A DNA stretch of 64,000 nt from Kushneria marisflavi (GCF_002157205.1 NZ_CP021358.1:434001-498000), one strand, 5' to 3'; counted from the first letter of the stretch, positions 46,559 through 55,722 are shown. Notes: generated from the letters alone by a model not told the origin. Program-made: numbers and translations.

Positions 46559-47428
46559 TTAATTAATGTCTATTTGTGAAACAGTTGTAAATTCCAGATC
46601 AAAAAGAACGTCTTCTCCCAGCGTAAAGTGACGCGCAGACGGCCGTATTGCCTGGCTCAGGCACTCAATGACCGGCAGCGTCAACGTAGGCCTGCCCGAG
46701 CCGATGATCATCGGCGTGATCATACTGTGCAGACGGTCAAGACACCCCTTCTGTAAAAACCTCGACACGGTCATGCCACCGCCTTCTACCAGCACGCGCG
46801 TCAATGCCTGTTGATTCAGAAGCTCGATCACCGCGCGCGGCTCGACACCATTCTCTCCTGATTCAAGCCCCATCACGCTGACATCATGCCCATGCTGCTC
46901 ATGACTGGCACGCCAGCGCGCCACATGCTCGTGCCCGACCAGATGCAGGGTTCTGGCGCTATCGTCTTCAAAGACAAAACGACGCTCGGGAACCCGCCCC
47001 CGCGGGTCCAGCACCACCCGTACCGGATGCTCGCCGGCAACGTGACGAACGGTGAGGCGTGGGTCATCCATGGCCACGGTGCCCGCCCCGACCACCACGG
47101 CATCGACCACGGCCCGCAGCGCATGCAGATGCACCAGCCCTTCATGCCCCGTCACGTAGTATGACGCCCCGCACTCCGTGGCAATACGCCCATCAAGGCT
47201 CTGCCCCAGCTGCGCCATGACCAGTCCTCCGGCTCGGGCCGCCAGCGGCAGCATGATGTCGAGCAACTGCGAGGCATCAGCGTCCACAGCGGCGCTACAG
47301 TGCCACGTGCCACTCGCCGTTATTGACATCGAATCGTGCTGATAAAAGTGGCCACCCTGCCAATCAAAACGACGGGCGCGCAATACATGTTCCCAGGCCT
47401 GTGCTCTGGAAAGCGTCGCTGCTGGCAT
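46559..47428 (-). CDS. RibD C-terminal reductase-domain protein (no deaminase domain)
   Basis: A protein of about 289 residues. From about residue 67 it is a complete RibD_C/DHFR-like reductase: LVMAQLGQSLDGRIA, AVVVGAGTVAMDDPRLTVR, PVRVVLDPRGRVP, RVLVEGGGMTVSRFL and ITPMIIGSGRPTL. In riboflavin synthesis this domain reduces the ribosyl side chain of a pyrimidine with NADPH. The zinc deaminase domain of RibD is absent; instead about 65 residues (RAQAWEHVLRARRFDW and on) of unknown type precede it. No other rib genes are near, so a role with the neighbouring pterin-like cluster is inferred. The start may be the ATG at 47428 (GGGGTGA ten bases upstream) or at 47452. Confidence 0.87.
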   Translation of the reverse strand: MPAATLSRAQAWEHVLRARRFDWQGGHFYQHDSMSITASGTWHCSAAVDADASQLLDIMLPLAARAGGLVMAQLGQSLDGRIATECGASYYVTGHEGLVHLHALRAVVDAVVVGAGTVAMDDPRLTVRHVAGEHPVRVVLDPRGRVPERRFVFEDDSARTLHLVGHEHVARWRASHEQHGHDVSVMGLESGENGVEPRAVIELLNQQALTRVLVEGGGMTVSRFLQKGCLDRLHSMITPMIIGSGRPTLTLPVIECLSQAIRPSARHFTLGEDVLFDLEFTTVSQIDIN

Positions 47429-47452
47429 AGGTATTCTGTCACCCCGGTGCAT

Positions 47453-47821
47453 TGCTGATCAGATTCATGGCAATGGCAGCCCCTGGCCGCCCCTGCCTCT
47501 TGAAGGCAATACCATTGATGCATGGCATGCACTCATAAGCACAACATTGTACAAGTTTTAAGGAAATAATATCGCGTCCTGAAAACCGTCATGAAAATGA
47601 CGGCCTCATGACCCGAAAGCCTCGAATACGGGACTTTAACGAACAGTGTGCAAGAATTCTGCATTTTACGATTGTGAAAATTCATGAGCTTTGACTGGCA
47701 GAACGCACTGCCTTGTACCGATAATGTACAAGAATTTAAACCCTTGTATGGCCGCTCAAGCCACCACATGGCAACGTGCCGCCATCAGTACATGCCGATC
47801 ATCGATAGAGGAGATGTTGTC
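47453..47821. promoter_or_regulatory. gene-free region with repeated TGTACAAG-type motifs and a 7-7-7 inverted repeat
   Basis: This 369-base stretch lies between the divergent RibD-like gene and a small ORF. Three direct copies of a related 17-base motif occur at 47544-47560, 47643-47659 and 47721-47737 (common core TGTRCAAG followed by A/T-rich bases). The third copy is half of a perfect inverted repeat: CTTGTAC (47712-47718), a seven-base spacer, GTACAAG (47726-47732). This looks like a set of operator sites. A 78-codon minus-strand frame crossing here is not considered a gene. Confidence 0.5.
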
Positions 47822-47965
47822 ATGTCTGCAAGTGACTATCTGCGAGTTCATAACACTCGCCTGGCCGATATGAACGCCCTGCCCCGAGAACTGCTTTGCC
47901 GCTATCTGGCAACCTGTCCGGTTGTGGTACGCGACCGGCTCCTGAGCCGTCTTTGCCAGCACTAA
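47822..47965 (+). CDS. 47-residue hypothetical protein
   Basis: Short open frame MSASDYLRVHNTRLADMNAL and on, with helical potential and a basic C-terminus (VVVRDRLLSRLCQH). GAGGAG lies eight bases before the ATG at 47822, better than any other start in this region, which supports translation. The frame is open further upstream to 47684, but that part crosses the repeat motifs. It is convergent with recD, 27 bases away. I recognise no family; it could be a small regulatory protein. Confidence 0.45.
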   Translation: MSASDYLRVHNTRLADMNALPRELLCRYLATCPVVVRDRLLSRLCQH

Positions 47966-47992
47966 AGATCTTCGGTTGCTGCTTTTCCATAT

Positions 47993-50104
47993 TCACGCTT
48001 CAAGACGCTCCCCCACTCCGGAGGCCCGCCACGTCTGGCGCAATGCGGCACTTTCGATCGCACCAGCAAAGGCTGTCATGATCAAACAGTGCGATTTAGC
48101 GCGGGTAATGCCGGTATACACCAGCTCTCTGGTCATGATCGGATTCGGACGATCCGGCAGTACCAACAGGACGCGGTCAAACTCCGATCCCTGCGATTTG
48201 TGCACCGTCATGGCAAACGCCGTATCCACGCCTCCCAGCCTGCCAGGCAATACGGCGCGCACGCCCTGTCCCGACGCATGCGGGAAGAATACTCGCAGCT
48301 TTTTTGTGACCTGACTTGAGAGGGACTCATCTTCGGGCATGAACATCGCAATGCCAATATCACCATTGTACAACCCGAGCTGAGGGTCATTGCGGGTCAC
48401 CATTACCGGTCGACCGGCATACCAGCCGCGCGTACCGTCCACCAGCTTCTCCCGAAAAAGCGCTTCAACAATGGCGTCATTGAGTCCTTCGACGCCCCAT
48501 GGACCACGACGAAGGGCACAAAGCACCTGAAAACGAGAGAAAAGGTGTAACACCTCTTCCGGGCCGGACCCTTTTGCCATGGCTCTGAGCGCCTCCCGGT
48601 AGCCGCTGACGGCGCGGCGGATCAGTGTTCCGCCATGTTCCCTGACCAGCTGAAAATCGATGTCCTCATAGCCGGCCTTCCAGCACCGTCGGATCTCTTC
48701 CGGACGGCCGCCATTAACGGCGCGCGCCAGTGCCCCGATGCCCGAGTGCTCATGAAAGCGGTAGCTTTTTTTGAGCACGACCACATGATCGGCCAGCACG
48801 CTGGGTGATGTGACGGATACCGGCAGGGCCTGGCCCGCCGCTCGCTCCATCAGCCGGCGCGCTGAATCGCTGCATTGTCCCTGCTCGGCGCCATCACAAA
48901 GATCCCCAAGTACGGCACCAGCCTCGACCGAGGCCAGCTGATCACGATCTCCCAGCAGGATCAGCCGCGCGTGCGCAGGCAACGCCGCCAGCAGTGACGA
49001 CATCAGCTCCAGATCCACCATCGAGGCCTCATCAACGACCAGCACATCAAGCGCCAGCGGATGATCACTATCGTGTCGGAAGTGACGACTGTCACGCTGC
49101 ACCCCCAGCAGGCGATGCAGGGTGGTGGCTTCTCTGGGCAGGGAAGCTCGTACCGCATCAGAAACGTCCAGCGCCGCGACCGCACCTGCCAGTGACTGTG
49201 ACAGGCGCGCCGCCGCCTTGCCGGTCGGCGCGGCCAGATGTACGATCAATGGCCGTCCCTGCTCGCTCAACGCACTCTCCTGCAGCAGCGCCAGAAGCCG
49301 TGTCACCGTGGTCGTCTTGCCGGTGCCGGGTCCCCCGGAAATCACGGTCAGGCGATTGCGCAGGGCCATGGCGCAAGCCACCTTCTGCCAGTCAGGCGCC
49401 GAGGGCTCATTAGCACCTTCGAAGAGAACGTCCAGACGCGCCATCATCTCGTCACTGACGGTGCCGGCGCCGGCCATCAATCGCTGAAGCCGCGCCACAA
49501 CACTGCCCTCATGCTGCCAGAAACGGCGCAGATAAAGCCTTCGACCTTCCAGTACCAGCGGCCGAGCACTCTCATCACTCACGCCCTGACCCAGCACGCT
49601 GGACGCCTGCAGGCGTGCGCACCATGACGCCACATGCAAAATGCCCATATCGGCCAGCAGCGTAGCGGGTGTCACGATCTCTGCGGCCTCACCTGATGCC
49701 TGCTCGTCATGGGGCGGCAGGGAGAGCACCGCATCGGGCTCGCGCAGCGCATGCTCGAGATCCAGGCAGATATGCCCACGACCGAGCTGATGGCTGACCA
49801 GTGCGGCACTCAGCATGACCAGCGGATCACCCTGTGGTTCACGACTGAGCACAAATCGGGCCAGATGGGCATCCAGTGGACGCAGCCACCCTACCTCAAC
49901 CCAGCGCTCAAGCTGCCCGAGAATAAAGGGCGCATCGATCGCGCTTTTTGAAGGCGACCGGAGTGGCACGTGCGGAACCTCTGATGAGTCAGTCTTATCC
50001 CGCTTGGTCGGGGCCCTGGTCACGGCTGATGGCTCAGGTATGTCCGATGGCTCATCAAAAAGTGAGAATTGCCCGCTATCAGGGCCCTGGCGTCGGCGCG
50101 TCAT
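47993..50104 (-). CDS. recD: exodeoxyribonuclease V alpha subunit RecD
   Basis: The fast 5'-3' helicase of RecBCD, which processes double-strand breaks and degrades linear DNA. It has 703 residues. Visible: an N-terminal RecB-interaction region, helicase motif I TVISGGPGTGKTTTVTRLLALL, LAAPTGKAAARLSQSL (motif Ia), LDVLVVDEASMVDLELMSSLL (II), LILLGDRDQLASVEAGAVL (III), and the C-terminal FAMTVHKSQGSEFDRVLLVLP with VYTGITRAKSHC (V/VI). The first 50 residues are polar and variable. Its ATG overlaps the recB stop by four bases. No recC is adjacent. Confidence 0.95.
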   Translation of the reverse strand: MTRRRQGPDSGQFSLFDEPSDIPEPSAVTRAPTKRDKTDSSEVPHVPLRSPSKSAIDAPFILGQLERWVEVGWLRPLDAHLARFVLSREPQGDPLVMLSAALVSHQLGRGHICLDLEHALREPDAVLSLPPHDEQASGEAAEIVTPATLLADMGILHVASWCARLQASSVLGQGVSDESARPLVLEGRRLYLRRFWQHEGSVVARLQRLMAGAGTVSDEMMARLDVLFEGANEPSAPDWQKVACAMALRNRLTVISGGPGTGKTTTVTRLLALLQESALSEQGRPLIVHLAAPTGKAAARLSQSLAGAVAALDVSDAVRASLPREATTLHRLLGVQRDSRHFRHDSDHPLALDVLVVDEASMVDLELMSSLLAALPAHARLILLGDRDQLASVEAGAVLGDLCDGAEQGQCSDSARRLMERAAGQALPVSVTSPSVLADHVVVLKKSYRFHEHSGIGALARAVNGGRPEEIRRCWKAGYEDIDFQLVREHGGTLIRRAVSGYREALRAMAKGSGPEEVLHLFSRFQVLCALRRGPWGVEGLNDAIVEALFREKLVDGTRGWYAGRPVMVTRNDPQLGLYNGDIGIAMFMPEDESLSSQVTKKLRVFFPHASGQGVRAVLPGRLGGVDTAFAMTVHKSQGSEFDRVLLVLPDRPNPIMTRELVYTGITRAKSHCLIMTAFAGAIESAALRQTWRASGVGERLEA

Positions 50105-53100
50105 GACAGTGCTCCTGAATCGACGGCTTGTGTTTCAGAATGCGTGCGCTCGCCCTGAGCCAGCAGGTGATCAAGCTGCTCGATCAGTTCACGGGCCGGC
50201 TTTCGATACAACACGCCTCGACCACCTTCCGCCGTCATGCCGCGCAAGAAGAGATAGAGCACCCCACCAAGGTGGCGATCATAGTCGTAATCCGGCAACC
50301 GGCTCCTGAGATGGCGATGCAGCGCGAGGGTGTAGATGACGTACTGCACGTCATAGCGATGCGATACTACCGAAGCCACCATGGCGGCCTGATCATAGGC
50401 CTCAAGCGTGTCCCCCAGATGGTTGGACTTCCAGTCGAGCACGTAAAAGCATCCATCGTGTTCGATCACCAGATCGATATAGCCCTTGAGCATTCCGGCC
50501 AGCGTTCTGGGGGCGAGTTCCGCGCGGATGCCCGGCAGCGGTTCGTGTTGGCAAATCAGCGCATCCAGCCGCCGGCTACTGATGCCGCGGGCCGGCAGCC
50601 AGAACTCAAGCTCGGTGCGCCAGCCATCGAGCCGTTCAAGCGACAACCCTGGCAGGGACGGATGCAGCGGCGCTGTCAGCACTGCACAGCACCAGTCGTG
50701 CAGGACCTCTATCCAGTGCGGGTCCAGGTTGCCACGCTGCACGCGCTGACGAATCAGTCGATGAAGCGCTTCCCAATAGCTCGATCCCGGGGTGGCAAGC
50801 TCGCCCAGACGGTCGGGTTCAATGTTTTCCAGCAGCGCGTGCAGAAAGGTGCCCGCCCGCGGACCACGTGGAAAATCGAGCAGACGCCGTACCGGTGGCA
50901 AGGGAATGGGGCTGGTTTCCGTCAGCACTTCCAGATCAAGCATGGGTATCTGATCCTCCAGCATCGCTTCACGCGCCTGACCGGTCAGATCGCCCGGCTG
51001 GCGAGCGCCCTCCACCAGAGCGGTATAGGACGCCACCCACCAGTCCCGATCAATGCGCCCTTCAAATCGACGTGCCCGACCTGCCTGCGATGACGCCTGC
51101 GGCGCCAGGGCTGACTTCCCCGTCAGCGTTGGTGGTGCGATCAGAGCGATACTGCCCGGGCTTTCCAGTGAGCCCAGCACTGCCTTCAGGCTGTCCGTGT
51201 CCAGTGACGCATGGTGACCGTGCTGACACAGCAGCGCGCCGAGCGCGGCTCCGGCCAGCGTCGTGGCACCACTCGGGGTGTCCTTGCGCGCGGCCCCCTT
51301 GTAAATCGGCCCGATCCCTAGGCGGCACAGATAGCGCGCCCGCGTCAGCGCCACATACAAAAGCCGCAGATCCTCCTGCCGACGCGCGCGATCAGCCCTG
51401 GCGCGCTGCTCATCGTTGACCTGCATGACCAGCGAGGCACCATGGGTGTCATCGCTTAACATCAACGTTTTACTTTTGCTGTCCACTTCACGGTAATCGG
51501 CAATGAAGGGCAGATAAACGAGCGGATATTCAAGTCCCTTGGACTTGTGGATGGTGATAACCCGCACCAGGGTATCGTCACTTTCAAGCCGCAGAATCAG
51601 GGACTGCGGGTCCATGCCACTATCAAAGCGGCCGGCCAGCGACTGATGCCACCAGCGCAGCAGTGCCTGCTCCCCATCGAGCTGCGCACTGGCCGTTTGT
51701 GCCAGCTCGCCCAGATGCAGCACATCGGTTAGCGCCCGCTCACCGTCGGACTGCGCCAGAAGCCGTGCCGGCACGTCGAAATCGCGCATGATCACACGCA
51801 GCATCGGCAGCACGCCCTGACGCTGCCAGAGGCGATGGTAGCCATCAAAGCGCTCTACCATCGCCTCCCAGGCCAGCTCGTCGGCCTCCAGTCGCGCCAC
51901 CTCCGACAACGAATCGCTCATGAGTCGTGTGGCCAGCGCCGCGCGCAGGGAACGGTCATCACGCGGGTGAGCACAGGCCTCCAGCAGCTGCAGTAAATGA
52001 AACGCTTCGCGAGACTCGAACACCGACGTTTTCTGGCTCAGATAAACCGAGCGAACGCCGCCCTCCAGAAGCTTTTGACGTACCCGCATGGCCTCACTGC
52101 CGGTACGCACCAGAATGGCGATATCGGCAGGCTTGAGCGGCCTGAAGGTCCCATCATGGCTGCGAAAACCGGTCTCGCCACGTCGAGCCCCCCACAGCAG
52201 CCGGGTAATGTCGGCACAGGTGGCCGTCGCCATGGTCTCGAGATAGTCATCGCGCTTGACCGACGTCTGGTCGTCCATGTGCCAGAAGGTCAGGGCATCG
52301 ACCGGCTGGCCGGCCTCGATAAAGACTTCATTGCGTCCCTGGGCCGTGACCGGCTCATAGGGAATCTCTTCGAGCTGGAAAGGTGCCTCGGTTGCAAAGA
52401 GCTGATTGACGGCGCTGACCATGGCCTGCGTCGAGCGAAAGTTGCGATCCAGCGTATAGCGTTGATTCACATGGCGACGCGCCTGCAGATAGGTCTCGAT
52501 ATCGGCGCCGCGAAATCCGTAAATGGCCTGGCGTGGGTCGCCGATCATCAAAAGCGCAGCCGGCACCTCGGAGGCGTCCATCATCGATGAATCTGCCCCG
52601 AACGACTCATCTTCCCCCAGCGCCAGTTCCGTCGTCTGCTGCGGCCGTGCATAGATGGTGGAAAAGATGCGGTACTGGACCGGGTCGGTATCCTGAAACT
52701 CATCGATCATCGCCACCGGCAGGTTGCGTCGAATGCGCTCGGCCAGTCGCGGGCCGGCCGGTCCCGCCAGCGCATCATCAAGGCTATTGAGCAGATCATC
52801 AAAATCCCACATGCCGCGCCGGCGCTTTTCCTGACTCAGCGACTGCGCCAGCGCATCCCGAGCATGGGCCAGTACCTGTGCGCGCACAGTAGCCTGCTGG
52901 TCGCGCTGGTCTTCTACCAGCCGCTCAAACTGCGAGAGCGCCTCGAAAAAGGCATGCGCTGGTGGGGCGTGATTTTTTTTGACGCCATCCTCCAGGCGCT
53001 CGCGCGAACACCACAGCCGCCCTTTCGAATCCCGAAGCGTCTCGTCCGGCGTCTCCTGCTCGCCCGTCATCCATTGCCGCAAGGTCTCAAGACGCGCCGC

Positions 53101-53928
53101 CAGATCCAACGGTTTGAACATGTTGGCCTTGAGCGCCCCACCCTCGATGGCCTCTCGCAGCAGCGCCGTAATATCATCACTTTCGGCCTGCCACAGCGCA
53201 CGTAGTCGCGTCAGTTGGGCATCGCGCTGGGCCAGCCCCTGATCCAGCCGATCCAGCGCGCCCTCCAGGGTTGCGGGGGCATGAATCAGCGTCTCCCCCA
53301 GCATCAGCGCCCGGGGGCGCCCACCATGGAGTAACAGGCTGATCTCCTGACGCAGCTGATCGGGGGTCTCCCACCATTGCGCCAGCAACCGCTGACGCGC
53401 CGTGGACTGTCGATAAAACTGACGGCGCCAGTAATCTTCCACCAGAGACTTGAACAGAGCACTGCTGTCCGGCACCAGCTCACTGGCAAACAGCGCTCCG
53501 CTGTCAAAGGCGTGGCGCTTGAGCATGCGCTGGCAAAAGCCATGGATGGTGAAGATGGCCGCGTCATCCATCACGCGCGCTGCCGCATCGAGCCGCGAGG
53601 CGGCCCGTTCGCGATCCAACGGGGCAATGTCTGCCAGCAGGCGGTCCAGCACGACGTCGCTGTCGGCACGGCCCAAAAGCACCTCGCGGGCCTGACGCAG
53701 TCGTGCGCGAATACGATCGCGCAGCTCTTCGGTGGCGGCCTCGGTAAAGGTGACCACCAGAATTTCCGGCGGCATCAGAGGACGCGGATAAGCGGCGTCA
53801 CCACCATGGCCCAGCACCAGCCGCACATAGAGCGCGGCCAGGGTAAAGGTCTTGCCGGTGCCGGCGCCGGCCTCGATCAGGCGGCGACCGTTGAGCGGCA
53901 GCGTCGGGATATCAAGCGATGTGGTCAT
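50101..53928 (-). CDS. recB: exodeoxyribonuclease V beta subunit RecB
   Basis: The 3'-5' helicase-nuclease subunit of RecBCD. It has 1275 residues, somewhat longer than E. coli RecB (1180). Helicase motifs: RLIEAGAGTGKTFTLAALYVRLVL (I), ILVVTFTEAATEELRDRIR (Ia), VAMIDEFQDTDPVQYRIF (II), LLMIGDPRQAIYGFRGADI (III), VRVITIHKSKGLEYPLVYLPF (V), LLYVALTRARY (VI). The C-terminal nuclease has YIDLVIEHDGCFYVLDWKSNHLG with the catalytic D-x-K, then QYVIYTLALHRHLR. The ATG at 53928 aligns with the family start. Upstream is a divergent C45 peptidase gene, not recC. Confidence 0.96.
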   Translation of the reverse strand: MTTSLDIPTLPLNGRRLIEAGAGTGKTFTLAALYVRLVLGHGGDAAYPRPLMPPEILVVTFTEAATEELRDRIRARLRQAREVLLGRADSDVVLDRLLADIAPLDRERAASRLDAAARVMDDAAIFTIHGFCQRMLKRHAFDSGALFASELVPDSSALFKSLVEDYWRRQFYRQSTARQRLLAQWWETPDQLRQEISLLLHGGRPRALMLGETLIHAPATLEGALDRLDQGLAQRDAQLTRLRALWQAESDDITALLREAIEGGALKANMFKPLDLAARLETLRQWMTGEQETPDETLRDSKGRLWCSRERLEDGVKKNHAPPAHAFFEALSQFERLVEDQRDQQATVRAQVLAHARDALAQSLSQEKRRRGMWDFDDLLNSLDDALAGPAGPRLAERIRRNLPVAMIDEFQDTDPVQYRIFSTIYARPQQTTELALGEDESFGADSSMMDASEVPAALLMIGDPRQAIYGFRGADIETYLQARRHVNQRYTLDRNFRSTQAMVSAVNQLFATEAPFQLEEIPYEPVTAQGRNEVFIEAGQPVDALTFWHMDDQTSVKRDDYLETMATATCADITRLLWGARRGETGFRSHDGTFRPLKPADIAILVRTGSEAMRVRQKLLEGGVRSVYLSQKTSVFESREAFHLLQLLEACAHPRDDRSLRAALATRLMSDSLSEVARLEADELAWEAMVERFDGYHRLWQRQGVLPMLRVIMRDFDVPARLLAQSDGERALTDVLHLGELAQTASAQLDGEQALLRWWHQSLAGRFDSGMDPQSLILRLESDDTLVRVITIHKSKGLEYPLVYLPFIADYREVDSKSKTLMLSDDTHGASLVMQVNDEQRARADRARRQEDLRLLYVALTRARYLCRLGIGPIYKGAARKDTPSGATTLAGAALGALLCQHGHHASLDTDSLKAVLGSLESPGSIALIAPPTLTGKSALAPQASSQAGRARRFEGRIDRDWWVASYTALVEGARQPGDLTGQAREAMLEDQIPMLDLEVLTETSPIPLPPVRRLLDFPRGPRAGTFLHALLENIEPDRLGELATPGSSYWEALHRLIRQRVQRGNLDPHWIEVLHDWCCAVLTAPLHPSLPGLSLERLDGWRTELEFWLPARGISSRRLDALICQHEPLPGIRAELAPRTLAGMLKGYIDLVIEHDGCFYVLDWKSNHLGDTLEAYDQAAMVASVVSHRYDVQYVIYTLALHRHLRSRLPDYDYDRHLGGVLYLFLRGMTAEGGRGVLYRKPARELIEQLDHLLAQGERTHSETQAVDSGALS

Positions 53929-54107
53929 GACCGCATTACACCATCGCCGCGCCCCGGGTGCCATGGTCGCAAGCCATGCGTTAAACCCTGTGCTGATGAC
54001 CGGCAGTCACACGCAGGTGCGCAGGACTGTGCGGCCGATACTCGACGGATCGACTTTCGAGGGTCATGCTGGAGGTGAAACAGGTCCGATAACAACAGGA
54101 GCGCGAC

Positions 54108-55163
54108 GTGGTCAAACATATCGATGTTCGAGGCACCCATTTCGAAATCGGTGAGGCACATGGGCGACAGGCGGCCTCGGAGATCGCCGTAAGCCTTGCC
54201 ACCTATCGTCGAATGTTCCAGGACATGGCCGGACTGGACTGGGATACGGCGCGCTATGAAGCCGAGCGCTTCAAGGCGGCCATTGAACACGTCTGCCCCG
54301 AACTGCTGGAAGAAATGGCCGGCATTGCCCAGGGCGCTGACATCGACCCGCTGGATGTGCTGGTGCTCAATGCGCGCAGCGAAATCGCCCTCACTCATGC
54401 CGGCGGCCCCATCCAGCCCGACGGCTGCTCGGCACTGTCCCAGCGCGACTCGACAAGCGGTGCCCAGTGGCTGGCCCAGAACTGGGACTGGAAGGCCTCG
54501 CAGCGTGATGCCCTGATCTGCATGACCCTGCGCGCACCGGATAAACCGGCCATCACGATGGTCACCGAGGCCGGCATCATCGGCAAGATCGGCTTTAACG
54601 AGCACGGTGTGGGCGTATGTCTCAATGCCCTGCGCTCACAGATCTGCAAGCCGAAGCTGCCGATCCATATCATGCTGCGACGAGTACTCGAAAGTGATGG
54701 GGTCGAGCATGCACTGGACATGATCGACGAGGTTGGCGTGGCCTCCCCGGCGCACTTTCTCATTGCCGATGGTAGCGGCCAGGCGGCAGGCGTCGAAGTC
54801 TCTCCCATGGGCGACAGCGCCATGACCCCGCGCCACGGCAGGCTCTGCCATACCAATCATTTAATCGCCAGACATCTGCCGCCGGGGCTTGAAGACTTCC
54901 CACGCGAGGACTCCTTCACCCGGCTCGAGCGCCTGCGGGCACTGGTTGCTGACAGCGAACCCTCATTTGAGTCGCTACGCGCCCATTTAAGCGATGAACA
55001 GGGCGCGCCGGATGCAATCAATCGACGTGAAAATCCGGACACCCCCGAAGGCGAGCGCATGGAAACCCTTTTCACGATCGTCATGAACCTGTCTGAAAAG
55101 CGTGCCGAGCTGAGCCTGGGCAAGCCTGCCGATCATCCCGAGATCATCACATTGAGCCTGTGA
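54108..55163 (+). CDS. C45-family autoproteolytic acyltransferase/hydrolase
   Basis: A 351-residue Ntn-hydrolase of peptidase family C45, related to fungal acyl-CoA:6-APA acyltransferase and bacterial amidases. The N-terminal propeptide region (HFEIGEAHGRQAASEIAVSL, then PELLEEMAGIAQGADID) precedes the self-cleavage site in PDGCSAL, where Cys107 would become the N-terminal nucleophile. WLAQNWDWKASQ, GIIGKIGFNEHGVGVCLNAL and CHTNHLI follow as in the family. It would cleave or form an amide bond; the substrate is unknown. The start is a GTG at 54108 with AGGAG upstream. It is divergent from recB. Confidence 0.9.
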   Translation: MVKHIDVRGTHFEIGEAHGRQAASEIAVSLATYRRMFQDMAGLDWDTARYEAERFKAAIEHVCPELLEEMAGIAQGADIDPLDVLVLNARSEIALTHAGGPIQPDGCSALSQRDSTSGAQWLAQNWDWKASQRDALICMTLRAPDKPAITMVTEAGIIGKIGFNEHGVGVCLNALRSQICKPKLPIHIMLRRVLESDGVEHALDMIDEVGVASPAHFLIADGSGQAAGVEVSPMGDSAMTPRHGRLCHTNHLIARHLPPGLEDFPREDSFTRLERLRALVADSEPSFESLRAHLSDEQGAPDAINRRENPDTPEGERMETLFTIVMNLSEKRAELSLGKPADHPEIITLSL

Positions 55164-55399
55164 AGTGCCCGACCTGCTGCGCCAGCCCATGGCGCAGCAG
55201 ATCAGCACAGCGGTGTCGAGGTGTCCGCCTGCACACAGTTATCGTGAGCCCTGAAGACACCAGGAAGCCCGGAGAACGCTAACGCGACGCGTTGGAGGGC
55301 GACTTCAGGCGTGGTTCAGGCTTGATATTGAATCCTGCAGGCTCTGGTCGCATATACTGACTGGATGGGAAACATCCCGACACCCACGGAGGGATCATC

Positions 55400-55558
55400 A
55401 TGAAACGCGCGATTGGAGCATTCATTGCCAACTGGCTGCGCAAGCCGGAAAACCGCCGCAAGGCCAAACAGACCGCCCAGCAGGTCTGGAACCGCTTCCA
55501 GCAGGGCAGGAACACCACAACCAAAAATGGCCGCACTCCACCGCGACAGCAGCGCTGA
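55400..55558 (+). CDS. 52-residue basic protein of unknown function
   Basis: Short gene encoding MKRAIGAFIANWLRKPENRR and then a Lys/Gln/Arg-rich tail (KQTAQQVWNRFQQGRN, ending TPPRQQR). It carries about a dozen basic residues and almost no acidic ones, with an amphipathic N-terminal helix, which suggests nucleic-acid or membrane-surface binding. GGAGGG lies six bases before the ATG, an excellent ribosome site. It sits alone between the C45 gene and the alpha/beta hydrolase. I do not recognise a named family. Confidence 0.6.
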   Translation: MKRAIGAFIANWLRKPENRRKAKQTAQQVWNRFQQGRNTTTKNGRTPPRQQR

Positions 55559-55608
55559 TGCGCGCGCACTGATTTTCAGACATTAACCGCCGCCCCTCCT
55601 CGCTTTTG

Positions 55609-55640
55609 AACGCGTGATGGATGACCTTCCATCACGCGTT
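55609..55640. terminator. 13-bp stem-loop between the small basic protein and the hydrolase gene
   Basis: Perfect inverted repeat AACGCGTGATGGA / TCCATCACGCGTT with a TGACCT loop, 50 bases after the small ORF and 82 bases before the convergent hydrolase stop. It lacks a T-run, but the position suits a shared transcription end. Confidence 0.5.
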
Positions 55641-55722
55641 GTCATGTTGCCTTGAGACTCGGTGAGCTTTTAACCCATGAAGGGCTGAATGCTCACGAAC
55701 GGTTTTACGCTGATGCCCGGGT

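Noticed and set aside
47533..47769. 78-codon minus-strand frame with repeated SCTL-like residues
   Set aside because: The apparent peptide repeat only reflects the three TGTACAAG-type DNA motifs; there is no ribosome site.
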